DNA from: Staphylococcus pseudoxylosus
GTDB lineage: Bacteria > Bacillota > Bacilli > Staphylococcales > Staphylococcaceae
Assembly (NCBI RefSeq): GCF_003697915.1
Contig: NZ_RCVN01000013.1
Coordinates: 29,285 to 93,284 of the forward strand
Direction of reading: 5' to 3'
Length of the DNA: 64,000 nt
The notes below the pieces were generated by a model that saw nothing but the letters and a program-made list of their open reading frames with translations, had not been told where the DNA came from and searched no databases. A program made the position numbers and the translations under genes. Shown here piece by piece: positions 34,314 to 44,019 of this stretch. The first letter of the stretch is position 1; each line of letters starts with the position of its first letter.

Positions 34314-34587
34314 GTTGTTAGTGAAATACTGTGCTTTACTTTCAAATAGTCTTTACTATTCATTTTACAATCAATGATTGATAATATTATTTTTACATAA
34401 TAGTTACAATGAGCTATGTGATTGATGCGTTACGTTTCTTTGGAAAGAATATGAATAATACATTTGAAACGGGGAAAAGGTACCATATAAGTAGTGAGAA
34501 TACCTTAATTAGTCCAGTACTAAAAGTATCATTTCGTTTATTTTTCATGTAAAATAAATGGATAGTGTAAAGCGAGGAGCATGACTT
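34314..34587 (+). other. Intergenic region before the DUF1146 gene
   Basis: About 270 AT-rich bases. The only structure I see is a perfect 8-bp inverted repeat, TTTATTTT/AAAATAAA (34537-34544 with 34551-34558), just upstream of the ribosome site. No confident promoter. Confidence 0.45.
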
Positions 34588-34821
34588 ATGGAATATTTAG
34601 GACAATTTTCGATTGTACATCTCATCTTACATGTTATTTGTATTTGTATTGCTTATTGGGCACTAAACTCAGTAAGGTTAGAGCAGTTTTTTAAAAAAGG
34701 ATTCCCTATGCAAGTTCAAATTTGCATGATTTTCTTAGCGATTTTATTAGGTACTGCTGTAAGTAATTTTATTGTGGATTTACTACAATTTTCAACACAA
34801 ATAAAATATTTGGCACAATAA
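34588..34821 (+). CDS. DUF1146 membrane protein (YwzB family)
   Basis: A 77-residue protein with two membrane helices (about 10-27 and 44-66) joined by a short basic loop (VRLEQFFKKGF). It matches the DUF1146 family that sits between atpC and murA in many Bacillales. The function is unknown. The ribosome site is GCGAGGAG. Neighbours point to an envelope or bioenergetic setting, but nothing in the sequence shows a catalytic role. Confidence 0.82.
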   Translation: MEYLGQFSIVHLILHVICICIAYWALNSVRLEQFFKKGFPMQVQICMIFLAILLGTAVSNFIVDLLQFSTQIKYLAQ

Positions 34822-34928
34822 TTCAAATGCTTGTATATTTTTTTGAATTATAGATATAATTAATAAGAAGTACTTAATGGTAAAAAAATTAAAACGAAAT
34901 ATATAAGTAGTTAAGTGGAGGATTTAAG

Positions 34929-36194
34929 ATGGATATGATAGAAATCAACGGTGGAAGTAGATTAACTGGTGAAGTCAAAGTTTCAGGTGCAAAAAATGCT
35001 GTATTACCAGTATTAACTGCTTCACTATTAGCATCAAAAGGTGTCAGCAAACTTATGAATGTGCCTGCATTAAGTGATGTAGAAACAATTAATAATGTTA
35101 TTTCAACGTTAAACGCAGACGTTTCTTATAATAAAGAAGAAGAATCTGTTACGGTTGATGCAACAAAGCAACTAAATGAAGAAGCACCTTACGAATATGT
35201 GAGTAAAATGAGAGCAAGTATTCTTGTTATGGGTCCTTTATTGGCGCGTTTAGGCCATGCCAAAGTTGCCTTACCAGGTGGTTGTGCGATTGGTTCTAGA
35301 CCTATCGAACAACATATTAAAGGTTTCCAAGAATTAGGCGCAGACATTCATATGGATGGCGGTTTTATTTATGCTAGTACTGATAATGGTTTAAAAGGAA
35401 CAACAATCCATTTAGATTTTCCAAGTGTAGGTGCTACACAAAACATAATCATGGCAGCATCTTTAGCAGAAGGTAAAACAGTATTAGAAAATGTTGCTCG
35501 TGAACCTGAAATCGTTGATTTAGCTAATTACATAAATGAAATGGGAGGAAATGTTACTGGCGCAGGAACAGACACAATTATCATACATGGTGTAGATGAG
35601 TTACATGGTGTTGAACATGCGATTATTCCTGATAGAATTGAAGCCGGTACATTGTTAATTGCTGGTGCAATTACTCGTGGTGACGTTTTAGTTAATGGCG
35701 CGATTAAAGAGCATATGACAAGCCTAGTATATAAATTAGAAGAAATGGGTGTCAATTTAGACTATCAAGATGACGCGATTCGAGTGACTGTTGAAGATGA
35801 ACTGAAACCAGTAGATATCAAAACATTACCACATCCTGGTTTCCCTACTGACATGCAATCTCAAATGATGGCATTATTACTTACAGCCGAAGGTCATAAA
35901 GTAGTTACTGAAACAGTATTTGAAAATAGATTTATGCATGTAGGAGAATTTAAGCGCATGAATGCTAAAATCACAGTTGAAGGTAGAAGTGCTAAAATAG
36001 AAGGTAAAAGTCAACTCCAAGGAGCACAAGTAAAAGCAACAGACTTACGTGCCGCAGCTGCATTGATTTTAGCTGGTTTAGTAGCAGATGGCACAACCCA
36101 AGTTACTGAATTAAAACATTTAGACAGAGGTTATGTTGATTTGCATGGTAAGTTAAATGCGTTAGGTGCAGATATTAGACGTATAGACAAGTAA
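34929..36194 (+). CDS. murA: UDP-GlcNAc enolpyruvyl transferase, main paralogue
   Basis: Catalyses the first committed step of peptidoglycan synthesis, 421 residues. The catalytic cysteine is C119 in [11 protein letters not shown], which fosfomycin alkylates. The phosphate-binding lysine is at K22 (GAKNAVLP), and GFPTDMQSQ with the RFMHV segment are active-site motifs. A second ATG at 34935 exists, but 34929 is better spaced from GTGGAGG. It is followed by fabZ, the arrangement seen across Bacillales, and shares the window with murZ. Confidence 0.96.
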   Translation: MDMIEINGGSRLTGEVKVSGAKNAVLPVLTASLLASKGVSKLMNVPALSDVETINNVISTLNADVSYNKEEESVTVDATKQLNEEAPYEYVSKMRASILVMGPLLARLGHAKVALPGGCAIGSRPIEQHIKGFQELGADIHMDGGFIYASTDNGLKGTTIHLDFPSVGATQNIIMAASLAEGKTVLENVAREPEIVDLANYINEMGGNVTGAGTDTIIIHGVDELHGVEHAIIPDRIEAGTLLIAGAITRGDVLVNGAIKEHMTSLVYKLEEMGVNLDYQDDAIRVTVEDELKPVDIKTLPHPGFPTDMQSQMMALLLTAEGHKVVTETVFENRFMHVGEFKRMNAKITVEGRSAKIEGKSQLQGAQVKATDLRAAAALILAGLVADGTTQVTELKHLDRGYVDLHGKLNALGADIRRIDK

Positions 36195-36251
36195 AATCTT
36201 GCTACAATAATTTATGAATTGCAACAGAAGAAGATTTGGAGGAAGCAAACA

Positions 36252-36689
36252 ATGGAAACAATTTTTGATTACAATGAAATAAAAGAAATTATACCACATA
36301 GACAACCTTTTTTATTAATCGATCGTGTGGTTGAATATGAAGCAGGTGAACGTTGCGTTGCAATTAAACAAGTTTCTGGTAATGAACCATTTTTCCAAGG
36401 TCATTTCCCTGATTACGCCGTTATGCCTGGTGTATTGATAACAGAAGCACTGGCTCAAACAGGTGCTGTAGCTATCTTAAATAGTGAAGAAAATAAAGGA
36501 AAACTAGCACTATTTGCAGGTATAGATAAATGTAGATTTAAGAAACAAGTAACTCCTGGTGACACATTAAAACTAGAAGTTGAAATTACTAAAATGCGTG
36601 GACCAATTGGTAAAGGTAATGCCAAGGCTACAGTAGATGGTCAATTGGCTTGTAGTTGTGAATTAACGTTTGCCATTCAAGCTAAATAA
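36252..36689 (+). CDS. fabZ: 3-hydroxyacyl-ACP dehydratase FabZ
   Basis: Dehydrates 3-hydroxyacyl-ACP in type II fatty acid elongation, 145 residues with a single hot-dog fold. The catalytic histidine is H51 in [11 protein letters not shown] and the glutamate is E65 in [20 protein letters not shown] (15-26) is the family N-terminal motif. An earlier in-frame start (36219) is not used, because TTGGAGG precedes ATG 36252. A bidirectional terminator follows. Confidence 0.96.
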   Translation: METIFDYNEIKEIIPHRQPFLLIDRVVEYEAGERCVAIKQVSGNEPFFQGHFPDYAVMPGVLITEALAQTGAVAILNSEENKGKLALFAGIDKCRFKKQVTPGDTLKLEVEITKMRGPIGKGNAKATVDGQLACSCELTFAIQAK

Positions 36690-36741
36690 AGAAAAGCCTC
36701 AAGGTTTAGGTGTATCATACACCAGCCTTGAGGCTTTTCTA
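36690..36741 (+). terminator. Bidirectional terminator between fabZ and ywpF
   Basis: AGAAAAGCCTCAAGG pairs with CCTTGAGGCTTTTCT across a loop. A and T tracts flank both sides, so it serves both convergent genes. Confidence 0.9.
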
Positions 36742-37179
36742 TTTTTCTATTTTTTCATCTTTTAGACGTGGTTTCGATTGCATCATTCGATTAAATGATT
36801 TTTTCAGTTCTTCGCCAGTTAATCCTTCATCAATTAACTGTTCTAATAAACTTTCTGCATAAACTTGTCTAAGTGTATAAATGTGACATTCAAAAACGAC
36901 AGAAATAGAATGTTCAAGCTTACTGATATTTTTGATCGTTGCATCAAAAAGTGCTGGATCATTTGCAGGACGTGTAATAACCACACGTATATCTAATAAC
37001 GTTTCATCTTCCATATATGTTTTCATTGTTTCATAATGAAAGTCTGATATAACAATTTCTAATAACCAACCAGTACCACTATTTTCTTTATTGATTATAA
37101 CGCCATCTTCTAATTCGTATTCAGTGACGCCACCACTTTCTGATACGATTTGAAATCGAACAGCTTTAAATGATTTCAT
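36739..37179 (-). CDS. ywpF: YwpF-like protein
   Basis: A 146-residue soluble protein of the YwpF family, of unknown function, on the minus strand. It looks like a small beta-rich domain (KAVRFQIVSESGGVTEYEL, then WLLEIVISD) with a C-terminal basic helix. The frame is open to ATG 37194, but no ribosome site lies there. ATG 37179 has GGATGTGAG ahead and gives the expected MKSFKAVRF start. In B. subtilis ywpF also lies near fabZ and the ywpH single-strand binding gene, so the neighbourhood is conserved. Confidence 0.78.
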   Translation of the reverse strand: MKSFKAVRFQIVSESGGVTEYELEDGVIINKENSGTGWLLEIVISDFHYETMKTYMEDETLLDIRVVITRPANDPALFDATIKNISKLEHSISVVFECHIYTLRQVYAESLLEQLIDEGLTGEELKKSFNRMMQSKPRLKDEKIEK

Positions 37180-37283
37180 CGTTCTCACATCCATTTAATA
37201 AATTTAAATTCTACAATTATTTCATTTATACAATCATTATAACGTAATTTTAAATAGTAGAGGTGAATTTTGTAGAATTTAGT

Positions 37284-37293
37284 GTGAATTCAC
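37284..37293. repeat. Perfect palindrome between ywpF and ssb
   Basis: GTGAATTCAC is a 10-base perfect palindrome inside several copies of GAATT(T/C). It lies 77 bases before the ssb start and 108 bases before ywpF, and could be an operator for either. Confidence 0.35.
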
Positions 37294-37318
37294 TTTTAAA
37301 TTCTAGTATTAATGTATT

Positions 37319-37347
37319 TTGACCTGAGATTTGAAAATGATTAGTAT
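37319..37347 (+). promoter_or_regulatory. Predicted promoter of the ssb gene
   Basis: TTGACC and TAGTAT are separated by 17 bases, about 23 bases upstream of the start codon. Confidence 0.5.
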
Positions 37348-37369
37348 AAAGTTATAAAGGAGGTGACAT

Positions 37370-37789
37370 ATGATTAACAACATTGTCATAGTAGGGAGAT
37401 TAACCAAAGACCCTAAAATTTATGAAAAGGAGGGGAATAAGTTAGCTACAATGTGTGTAGCGATAACAAGAAATTATAGAGATAAGGATCAAAATACCAT
37501 TTGTGATTATTTATATTGTAAGGCAGTTGGTAAAATAGCTAATAATATCGAACTATATTTAAATAAAGGATCACTTGTGGGAATTACTGGTCAAATGCAA
37601 TCACGAAAATATGAAAAAGAAGGGCAGATGCATTATGTATCAGAACTTTTTATTGAAACGATTAAATTTATGTCTCCGAGAAACAAAGATGAAGTTAGTG
37701 AATTTCATGAAACATCCCCTATAGATCAAGTTTGTAATTCAATTAAAGATAAAAGTCTACAAGACAATGAAATATATGAAATTGTATAA
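37370..37789 (+). CDS. Single-stranded DNA-binding protein, SsbB/YwpH type
   Basis: A 139-residue OB-fold protein. MINNIVIVGRLTKDPKIYEKEGNKLA is the N-terminal strand set, and the fold ends at about residue 105 (FIETIKFMSPR). It lacks the long glycine-rich tail and the acidic DDDLPF tip of the replicative SSB. With the ywpF neighbour this fits the second, competence-type SSB (YwpH), which protects incoming DNA. The C-terminal 30 residues are acidic but differ from the SSB tip. A strong AAAGGAGGTGA site precedes the ATG. Confidence 0.85.
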   Translation: MINNIVIVGRLTKDPKIYEKEGNKLATMCVAITRNYRDKDQNTICDYLYCKAVGKIANNIELYLNKGSLVGITGQMQSRKYEKEGQMHYVSELFIETIKFMSPRNKDEVSEFHETSPIDQVCNSIKDKSLQDNEIYEIV

Positions 37790-37870
37790 TACTCCCAATT
37801 TAAACCTACCTAAAAATTAACCCACCCAAATCTATATACATTAAATCCTACTATCAATTATACTTCTTCA

Positions 37871-37914
37871 GGCTATTCCTCTTCATATAAGTAAAAAAGA
37901 GGGATAGCTTTTTA
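37871..37914 (+). terminator. Probable ssb terminator
   Basis: GGCTATTCCTC pairs with GAGGGATAGC (one mismatch) over a loop and is followed by TTTTTAAA. Confidence 0.65.
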
Positions 37915-38084
37915 AATATAAAATGTTTTGAGAAATGAGAGAGAAGAAATAAATCTAAGGCGCATTATCCAGAATAGTCAGATAAATTACAATTATATTA
38001 CATGCTATATAACGATAAAATATTCTGGAAAACTTTCACAGTAGTATTTAAAAAGAAAAAAATTAATTTCAAAATATATTTATA

Positions 38085-38101
38085 TGTAATTTAATCGTAA
38101 A
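38085..38101 (+). promoter_or_regulatory. Candidate WalR (YycF) binding site
   Basis: TGTAAT, five bases, then CGTAAA matches the WalR direct-repeat consensus TGTWAH-N5-TGTWAH with one mismatch (C for T in the second half). It lies about 50 bases before the extended -10 (TG plus TATAGT, 38151-38159) of sceD. WalKR control of sceD-like transglycosylases is established in S. aureus. Confidence 0.55.
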
Positions 38102-38215
38102 AAAACTACAGGTTTTTTCATTTCTCTGTAACCTACAATGGTTTTATGAATGTTATAGTTGTACTTGCAAATTAATGATAAATAACTTATTACCTTATAG
38201 GAGGACTTTTTTACA

Positions 38216-38896
38216 ATGAAAAAAACAGTAATTGCATCAACTTTAGCAGTAGGACTTGGAGTAACAGGATTTGCAGCAGGAAATTCAGCTGACGCTGCTG
38301 AACAAGGTGTAGACAAAGCTCAATTAGCGCAACAAGCACTAACTAATCCAGAATCATTAAACGAAGCACCAGTTCAAGAAGGTGCGTATGACATTAATTT
38401 CACATATAATAATACAAACTTTAACTTTTCTTCAGACGGTGAAAACTTTAGCTGGAGCTACGGTGAAGGTTCAAGCGAAGAATCAAATACGTCAGTAGAG
38501 CAAACTACAGATAATAATGCACAAGAAGAGCAAGCTCAAACTGCAACAGAGCAACCAACACAAGAAGCAGCACCTAAAGAAGAAACAACACAACAACCAC
38601 AACAAGAAGCAACTTCACAACCTTCTTCTAGTTCAAATGAAGCTTCAGAAGGTTCATCAGGCGTAAATGCACACTTACAACAAATTGCACAACGTGAATC
38701 AGGTGGCGATATTCATGCTACAAATCCATCATCAGGCGCTTCAGGTAAGTTCCAATTCTTACAAAGCACATGGGATTCAGTAGCACCTGCTCAATATCAA
38801 GGTCAACCAGCTGGTAATGCACCAGAAGCAGTACAAGACGCTGCAGCTCAAAAATTATATGATGAAGTTGGCCCTTCACAATGGGTAACTGCATAA
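38216..38896 (+). CDS. sceD: Secreted lytic transglycosylase SceD
   Basis: Exported muralytic enzyme that cuts glycan strands and helps daughter cells separate, 226 residues. The signal peptide is at residues 1-27 (KK start, hydrophobic core, ADA cleavage site). A low-complexity linker rich in Q, E, T and S spans about 85-148. The lysozyme-like catalytic domain (150-226) has the catalytic glutamate E161 in AQRESGG and [11 protein letters not shown]. The ending WVTA is shared with S. aureus SceD and IsaA. AGGAGG site; own terminator. Confidence 0.94.
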   Translation: MKKTVIASTLAVGLGVTGFAAGNSADAAEQGVDKAQLAQQALTNPESLNEAPVQEGAYDINFTYNNTNFNFSSDGENFSWSYGEGSSEESNTSVEQTTDNNAQEEQAQTATEQPTQEAAPKEETTQQPQQEATSQPSSSSNEASEGSSGVNAHLQQIAQRESGGDIHATNPSSGASGKFQFLQSTWDSVAPAQYQGQPAGNAPEAVQDAAAQKLYDEVGPSQWVTA

Positions 38897-38927
38897 TATA
38901 ACAGTAACCAAATAAAGTATATTATTA

Positions 38928-38963
38928 GAGCCCTCGACATGACTATATGTCGAGGGCTTTTTA
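38928..38963 (+). terminator. sceD terminator
   Basis: AGCCCTCGACAT pairs perfectly with ATGTCGAGGGCT across a seven-base loop, then five T. Confidence 0.92.
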
Positions 38964-39035
38964 TCGTATAGACACCACGCTAGTGGAGTATATAAAGTTA
39001 AAGATGAATATCATTTATAAATTAGTTATATTTCT

Positions 39036-39093
39036 GAGGGCAAAATTAATCTAATTACATCATTTTAACTAAATATAATTCTGCCCCCTTTTT
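39036..39093 (+). terminator. Second terminator-like hairpin upstream of the thi operon
   Basis: GAGGGCAAAATTA can pair with TAATTCTGCCCCC (two mismatches), followed by five T. It may be a back-up terminator between sceD and the TPP riboswitch promoter (TTGATA 39128, TATATA 39152, spacer 18). Confidence 0.5.
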
Positions 39094-39159
39094 ATATAAA
39101 CCATTTTATTGCAATAGGTGGCATACTTTGATATGTTTTAGGTAAATATAATATATAAA

Positions 39160-39245
39160 ATCTACTAGGGGAGCCTTTTGGCTGAGATGATTTACGTCAG
39201 ACCCTTACAACCTGATTTGGTTAATACCAACGTAGGAAAGTAGTT
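39160..39245 (+). promoter_or_regulatory. TPP riboswitch aptamer
   Basis: All THI-box hallmarks are present: CTACTAGGGGAGCC at the 5' side, GGCTGAGATGA with the invariant CUGAGA (39182-39187), GACCCTTACAACCTGATTTGG, TTAATACCAACGTAGGAAAGTAG closing P1. It is followed by a terminator at 39281-39312 before tenA, so thiamine pyrophosphate should turn the operon off by early termination. Confidence 0.97.
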
Positions 39246-39280
39246 TAATTATAGTTGAATTGCTGTACCTTTCTATTAAT

Positions 39281-39312
39281 TAACTACATTCCTAGTTGGA
39301 ATGTAGTTTTTA
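39281..39312 (+). terminator. Riboswitch-controlled terminator before tenA
   Basis: TAACTACATTCC pairs with GGAATGTAGTTTT around TAGTT, followed by T. Its 5' arm can instead pair with the P1 3' strand of the aptamer (GTAGGAAAGTAGTT), which is the antiterminator form. Confidence 0.9.
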
Positions 39313-39331
39313 TTTTATAGGAGGAAATCAC

Positions 39332-40012
39332 TTGTTATTTTCAGAAATGTTAAAAAAAGAGTCACAATATATCATCAATGATATTTATGAGGATCCATTT
39401 ATTCAAGGGATGTTGCACGGTAATTTACCTAGTGATGCAACCAAATTTTATTTACGTGCCGACGCATCGTATTTAAAAGAATTTGCTAATATATATGCAT
39501 TGCTTATTCCAAAAATGAATAAATTAGAAGACGTGAAGTTTTTAGTGGAACAAATTCAGTTTATTGTTGATGGTGAAGTGGAAGCACATGAAATATTAGC
39601 TGAATATGTTGGAGAAAATTATGATGATATTGTAAGTGAAAAAGTATGGCCACCAAGTGGTGATCATTATATTAAGCACATGTATTTTAATGCGTATGCA
39701 AAGGAAAATGCAGCATATACGATTGCTGCTATGGCACCTTGTCCATATGTTTACCAAGCGATTGCTCAACGTGCTTTAGAAGATAATCAATTAAATAGAG
39801 ATTCGATATTAGCAAAATGGTTCGATTTTTATAGCACTGAAATGGATGAATTGGTCGATGTATTTGATAAATTATTGAATAAACTAACTGAAGCCTGTAC
39901 TGTGGATGAAAAGCATGAAATAAAAATGTGTTTTTTACAAAGTACGATTCATGAACGTAATTTCTTTAATATGTCATATATCGAAGAAGATTGGTTATAT
40001 GGAGGGGAATAG
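39332..40012 (+). CDS. tenA: Aminopyrimidine aminohydrolase TenA
   Basis: Salvages the pyrimidine part of degraded thiamine (aminopyrimidine to HMP), 226 residues, all helical. The nucleophile is C137 in MAPCPYVY, with the glutamate of STIHERNF near the C terminus and the substrate aspartate in [10 protein letters not shown] longer frame from 39296 starts inside the terminator, so I choose TTG 39332, seven bases after AGGAGG. The encoded start then reads (M)LFSEMLKKE. First gene of the thi operon. Confidence 0.92.
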   Translation: MLFSEMLKKESQYIINDIYEDPFIQGMLHGNLPSDATKFYLRADASYLKEFANIYALLIPKMNKLEDVKFLVEQIQFIVDGEVEAHEILAEYVGENYDDIVSEKVWPPSGDHYIKHMYFNAYAKENAAYTIAAMAPCPYVYQAIAQRALEDNQLNRDSILAKWFDFYSTEMDELVDVFDKLLNKLTEACTVDEKHEIKMCFLQSTIHERNFFNMSYIEEDWLYGGE

Positions 40013-40013
40013 A

Positions 40014-40835
40014 ATGAAAAAACCAAAAATTGCTTTAACGATTGCAGGTACTGACCCAACTGGTGGCGCTGGTGTTATGGCAGATTTAAAATCTTTTCAT
40101 GCTTGCGGCGTGTATGGGATGGCCACGATAACAAGTATTGTAGCTCAAAATACGAAAGGCGTACAACATATACATAATTTAGAAACGCAATGGTTATCTG
40201 AACAACTTAGCAGTGTTTTTGATGATGAGTTACCACATGCAATTAAAACAGGGATGATTGCATCAAAAGATATGATGAAAGTTATTCAAGCGTATTTAGT
40301 ATCGTATCCTGATATACCATATGTTATAGATCCAGTTATGCTGGCAAAAAGTGGAGATTCATTGATGGATGATGATGCTAAAAAGGATTTGCAAAATATT
40401 TTATTACCTTTAGCTACAGTCGCAACACCAAATTTACCTGAAGCAGAAGAAATCACTGGAATGACTATAAATGATGAAGCGTCTATTTATAAAGCCGGTG
40501 AAATTTTTATAAATGAAATTGGTAGTAAAGGTGTTGTGATTAAAGGTGGGCATGCAGAAGATTTAGATATAGCTAAAGACTACTTATTCACCAAGGATAA
40601 TGTTTATACCTTTGAAGAGCCGCGTTATGAAACGAAACATACACATGGTACTGGATGTACATTTTCAGCGGTAATCACTGCGGAATTAGCCAAAGGTAAA
40701 TCAATTTATGAAGCGGTAAAAAAAGCCAAATCCTTTATTTCATTAAGTATAAAATACACACCTGAAATTGGTCAGGGTAGAGGACCTGTGAACCATTTTG
40801 CATATATGAAGAAAGTAGGTTTAGATGATGAGTAG
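40014..40835 (+). CDS. thiD: Hydroxymethylpyrimidine/phosphomethylpyrimidine kinase
   Basis: Phosphorylates HMP twice to HMP-PP for thiamine assembly, 273 residues, ribokinase fold. [17 protein letters not shown] (about 12-28) is the substrate loop. The anion hole and catalytic aspartate lie in [13 protein letters not shown] (about 206-218). A longer upstream frame is not used, because GGAGGGG precedes ATG 40014, one base after the tenA stop. Its end overlaps thiM by 11 bases. Confidence 0.95.
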   Translation: MKKPKIALTIAGTDPTGGAGVMADLKSFHACGVYGMATITSIVAQNTKGVQHIHNLETQWLSEQLSSVFDDELPHAIKTGMIASKDMMKVIQAYLVSYPDIPYVIDPVMLAKSGDSLMDDDAKKDLQNILLPLATVATPNLPEAEEITGMTINDEASIYKAGEIFINEIGSKGVVIKGGHAEDLDIAKDYLFTKDNVYTFEEPRYETKHTHGTGCTFSAVITAELAKGKSIYEAVKKAKSFISLSIKYTPEIGQGRGPVNHFAYMKKVGLDDE

Positions 40836-41616
40836 CTTGAATCTATTAAGAGAAAATAATCCGTTAGTTATTTGTTATACGAATGATGTTGTGAAGAATT
40901 TTACAGCCAATGGCTTATTAAGTTTAGGTGCGAGTCCAGCTATGAGCGAAGCACCGGAAGAAGCGTTTGATATGCTTACTTATGCAAATGCACTACTAAT
41001 AAATATTGGTACACTGACGAAATCAAGAGAAGTAGATATTTTAAAGATTGCTAAAACGGCAAATCAAATAGGGACACCTATTGTTTTTGATCCCGTAGCG
41101 GTAGGCGCGTCTCAATATAGAAAAGATTTTTGTGCGACTTTCTTGAAAGAAATTGATGTTGCCGTAATCAAAGGTAATGCATCAGAAGTATTAGCATTGA
41201 TGGATGCGGACACAACAATGAAAGGAACAGATAGTGACCAAGATTTAGATGCGATTACTATTGCTAAAAATGCATATTATCAATTTGATACAGCTATAGC
41301 CATCACAGGAGAAACAGATATTGTGGTTCAGGATAATAGAATTTATAAATTATCTAATGGGTCACCATTACTTGCAAAAGTAACAGGTGCAGGATGTCTA
41401 TTAGGTGCAGTTATAGCTAGTTTTTTAAATAAAGATCAAAAAGTGACTGCGGAAATGTTGATAGAAGCTATTTCCATTTATAATATAGCTTCAGAACATG
41501 CTGAACAAAATTCAAAAAGTAACGGTCCTGGTTCATTTATGATTGAATTACTGAATGCACTTTATCATATTAAATATGATGACTATTTAAAATTGAGTAA
41601 CAGACAAGAGGTGTAA
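40825..41616 (+). CDS. thiM: Hydroxyethylthiazole kinase
   Basis: Salvages the thiazole half of thiamine by phosphorylating HET, 263 residues, ribokinase-like trimer fold. The catalytic cysteine/aspartate motif is [13 protein letters not shown] (about 187-199), and [10 protein letters not shown] (about 88-97) is the magnesium and substrate region. Two ATGs in a row (40825, 40828) are both possible. The 11-base overlap with thiD indicates coupled translation. Confidence 0.94.
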   Translation: MMSSLNLLRENNPLVICYTNDVVKNFTANGLLSLGASPAMSEAPEEAFDMLTYANALLINIGTLTKSREVDILKIAKTANQIGTPIVFDPVAVGASQYRKDFCATFLKEIDVAVIKGNASEVLALMDADTTMKGTDSDQDLDAITIAKNAYYQFDTAIAITGETDIVVQDNRIYKLSNGSPLLAKVTGAGCLLGAVIASFLNKDQKVTAEMLIEAISIYNIASEHAEQNSKSNGPGSFMIELLNALYHIKYDDYLKLSNRQEV

Positions 41617-41618
41617 TG

Positions 41619-42257
41619 ATGTTCGATAAAGCGAGTTTGAAAGTTTATTTTATATGTGGCACTCAAGATATACCTGAATCAAAATCGATAAAAGAAGTTG
41701 TAAAATTAGCCTTAGAGTCGGGTATCACTATGTTTCAATATAGAGAAAAGGGTAATGGCGCCTTAACTGGGAATGATAAAGTGGAGACGGCACAACAATT
41801 ATTAGAACTATGTCACGCTTATAATGTACCTTTTATTGTAAATGACGATGTAACATTAGCTGAAAATATAAACGCTGATGGAATTCATGTAGGGCAAAAT
41901 GATATGAAAGTTACGGCGTTTGCACAAAAATTTAAAAATAAAATTATTGGTTTAAGCATTAGTGATGTTAATGAATACCAACAATCTGATTTAACTGATG
42001 TTGATTATATCGGTGTTGGTCCCATGTATGCCACTAATTCTAAAAAGGATGCAAACTTACCAGTAGGTCCTGAAATGATACCTAAGTTAAGAAGTTATAT
42101 TGAGGATTTTCCAATCGTTGCAATAGGTGGAATTACTGTTGATAATACCAAAGAAATAATACAAGCTGGAGCAGATGGTGTATCCATCATTTCTGCAATT
42201 AGTAAAAGTGATAATATAAGTAACACAGTGAGACAATTTTTACAAAATGTTGATTAA
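41619..42257 (+). CDS. thiE: Thiamine-phosphate synthase
   Basis: Joins HMP-PP and HET-P to thiamine phosphate, 212 residues, TIM barrel. The pyrophosphate-binding FQYREKG is at about 35-41, IVNDDVTLA and [10 protein letters not shown] follow, and VAIGGI (about 167-172) closes the barrel. Of the two ATGs I take 41619, which is better spaced from AAGAGGTG than 41616. It ends the operon. The genes present (tenA, thiD, thiM, thiE) are a salvage set, with no thiC, thiG or thiO for new synthesis. Confidence 0.94.
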   Translation: MFDKASLKVYFICGTQDIPESKSIKEVVKLALESGITMFQYREKGNGALTGNDKVETAQQLLELCHAYNVPFIVNDDVTLAENINADGIHVGQNDMKVTAFAQKFKNKIIGLSISDVNEYQQSDLTDVDYIGVGPMYATNSKKDANLPVGPEMIPKLRSYIEDFPIVAIGGITVDNTKEIIQAGADGVSIISAISKSDNISNTVRQFLQNVD

Positions 42258-42344
42258 AGTATAAAAATTTCTTTTTTTGTTTTCTACTTCCCTCCTAATA
42301 TGATAAAATAAATTCTATGTGAATATATCATTAGAGGTGGAAAA

Positions 42345-43214
42345 ATGAAGAAGAAAGCGCTACTCCCTTTATTATTAGGTGTAATGGTCTTTTTAGCAGG
42401 CTGTGACTATTCAAAACCTGGAAATAGAGATGGATTTTTCTATAACACGTTCGTAGAGCCAATGGATAAAGTTATACATTGGTTAGGAACTAGTTTTAAT
42501 AACGACTATGGTTTAGCAATCATAGTACTTGTATTGGCGATTCGTGTAGTATTATTGCCATTCATGTTATCAAACTATAAAAACAGTCACATGATGCGTG
42601 AGAAAATGAAGATTGCCAAACCAGATATTGACGCTATTCAAGAAAAGGTTAAACGTTCACGTACGCAAGAAGAGAAGATGGCAGCAAACCAAGAAATGAT
42701 GGAAGTTTATAAAAAATATGATATGAACCCTATGAAGAGCATGTTAGGTTGTTTACCAATCTTAATCCAAATGCCGATTATTATGGGATTATTCTTCGTA
42801 TTAAAATACCCTTCAAGTGGTGGTTTCACTGAACACCCTAACTTCTTATGGTTTAACTTAGCAAAACCAGATATTTGGATTACAATTATTGCAGGTATTT
42901 TATACTTCTTACAAGCATATGTTTCAAGTAAGAGTATGCCAAACGAACAACGTCAAATGGGTTATATGATGATGGTCATTTCACCTATAATGATTGTGTG
43001 GATTGCATTGAGTTCTGCATCTGCGTTAGGTCTATATTGGTCAGTCAGTGCGGCGTTCTTGATCGTACAAACGCAAGTAGCAAATATGTATTATTCAAAA
43101 CTTGCTAAAAAAGAAGTGGCACCAATGATTGAAGCAATGGAGAAAAATAAAGCAGAATCAACTGGAAAAGGTAAAAACACACAAGTAGTATCTAAGAAAA
43201 ACAAAAAGAAATAA
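42345..43214 (+). CDS. yidC: Membrane protein insertase YidC (lipoprotein type)
   Basis: Inserts and folds membrane proteins, alone or with Sec, including Fo subunits. The 289-residue precursor has a lipoprotein signal with LAGC and the lipidated C20. Five membrane helices follow (about 57-77, 129-149, 172-190, 209-226 and 228-245). The conserved arginine of the hydrophilic groove is in [10 protein letters not shown]. The C-terminal tail is strongly basic (KKNKKK), which helps ribosome contact. GAGGTGG site. It is followed by a bidirectional terminator. Confidence 0.94.
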   Translation: MKKKALLPLLLGVMVFLAGCDYSKPGNRDGFFYNTFVEPMDKVIHWLGTSFNNDYGLAIIVLVLAIRVVLLPFMLSNYKNSHMMREKMKIAKPDIDAIQEKVKRSRTQEEKMAANQEMMEVYKKYDMNPMKSMLGCLPILIQMPIIMGLFFVLKYPSSGGFTEHPNFLWFNLAKPDIWITIIAGILYFLQAYVSSKSMPNEQRQMGYMMMVISPIMIVWIALSSASALGLYWSVSAAFLIVQTQVANMYYSKLAKKEVAPMIEAMEKNKAESTGKGKNTQVVSKKNKKK

Positions 43215-43244
43215 AATAAGCACCAAGAATTAAATTTCTAGATA

Positions 43245-43292
43245 TAAAAAGAATCCCGAACTGATTAATTAAATCAGCTCGGGATTCTTTTT
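43245..43292 (+). terminator. Bidirectional terminator between yidC and the HD gene
   Basis: AAAAAGAATCCCGA pairs with TCGGGATTCTTTTT, and the inner CTGATT/AATCAG extends the stem. A and T tracts on both sides. Confidence 0.92.
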
Positions 43293-43311
43293 GATTATTT
43301 CAAGTAGATGA

Positions 43312-43959
43312 CTAGTAATACCATTCATCAAAAAATTGTTCAACAAATTGTTGCATGTATTTATGACGCTGTTGTGCGATTTGTTTTGCAGTCGTTGTGT
43401 GCATTAAATCTTTAAGTTTAAATAATTTTTCATAAAAATGTCTAATAGCAGAGGGCGACCATTCGCTATAAAAAGAGGCATCAACTTCATTAATATTCTT
43501 AGTATTATGTTCTAACCACATTGGTTCTTTAAAATGACTGGAAAATTGAAAAGTCCTAGCAATACCAATTGCACCAATTGCATCTAATCTATCAGCATCC
43601 CTTACAATTTGACCTTCGATAGATAAGGTTACATCGTTATTTTGGCCATTTTTATAACTGATATGTTCAATGATGTATAAGATATGTTGAAGTTGTTCGG
43701 GAGCTAATTGTAAGTTTGTTAGAAAATCTTTTAAGTATTGTAATGCTTTGTGAGTGTTTGTAAGTTTTGTATCAACTGTGTCATGTAACAAGCTTGCTAG
43801 TTGGATTGTTAACAAATCACCTACTTGTTCTTGTTCTGAGATGTATGTTGCCATTTTAACAACACGATTAACGTGAGCAATGTCATGTCCTGTTGCATCA
43901 TGTTTATGAAACTGAGTCATGTATTCATTTGCCTGATTAAGTATGTCTGTATGATTCAA
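43312..43959 (-). CDS. HD-domain phosphohydrolase-like protein
   Basis: A 215-residue cytosolic HD-superfamily protein, related to the YedJ group. Metal ligands are visible in order: HDIAHVNRV with H-D, ASLLHDTVDTK with the HD pair, and a later HISYKNGQ histidine and RDADRLDAIGAIG aspartate. The substrate is unknown, and nucleotides are typical. The frame is open to 44043, but AGAGGTGAT on the coding strand lies 7 bases before TTG 43959, giving (M)NHTDILNQ. I take that rarer start. It lies downstream of cls, behind a terminator. Confidence 0.82.
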   Translation of the reverse strand: MNHTDILNQANEYMTQFHKHDATGHDIAHVNRVVKMATYISEQEQVGDLLTIQLASLLHDTVDTKLTNTHKALQYLKDFLTNLQLAPEQLQHILYIIEHISYKNGQNNDVTLSIEGQIVRDADRLDAIGAIGIARTFQFSSHFKEPMWLEHNTKNINEVDASFYSEWSPSAIRHFYEKLFKLKDLMHTTTAKQIAQQRHKYMQQFVEQFFDEWYY

Positions 43960-44019
43960 AATAAAATCACCTCTAAAGTTGTATATTGATATTGATGAAT
44001 AAATGTTACTTATAAAATA

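Larger units (their letters stand above)
37790..38215 (+). other. ssb-sceD intergenic region
   Basis: 426 bases, very AT-rich. A weak hairpin near 37871-37912 (GGCTATTCCTC...GAGGGATAGC) with a following T run probably ends the ssb transcript. The second half holds the candidate WalR box, the sceD promoter and the AGGAGG site. Nothing else is recognised. Confidence 0.55.

Noticed and set aside
38165..38193. TTGCAA-17-TATTAC as the sceD promoter
   Set aside because: The predicted start would fall on the AGGAGG ribosome site, leaving no leader. The extended -10 at 38151-38159 is better.
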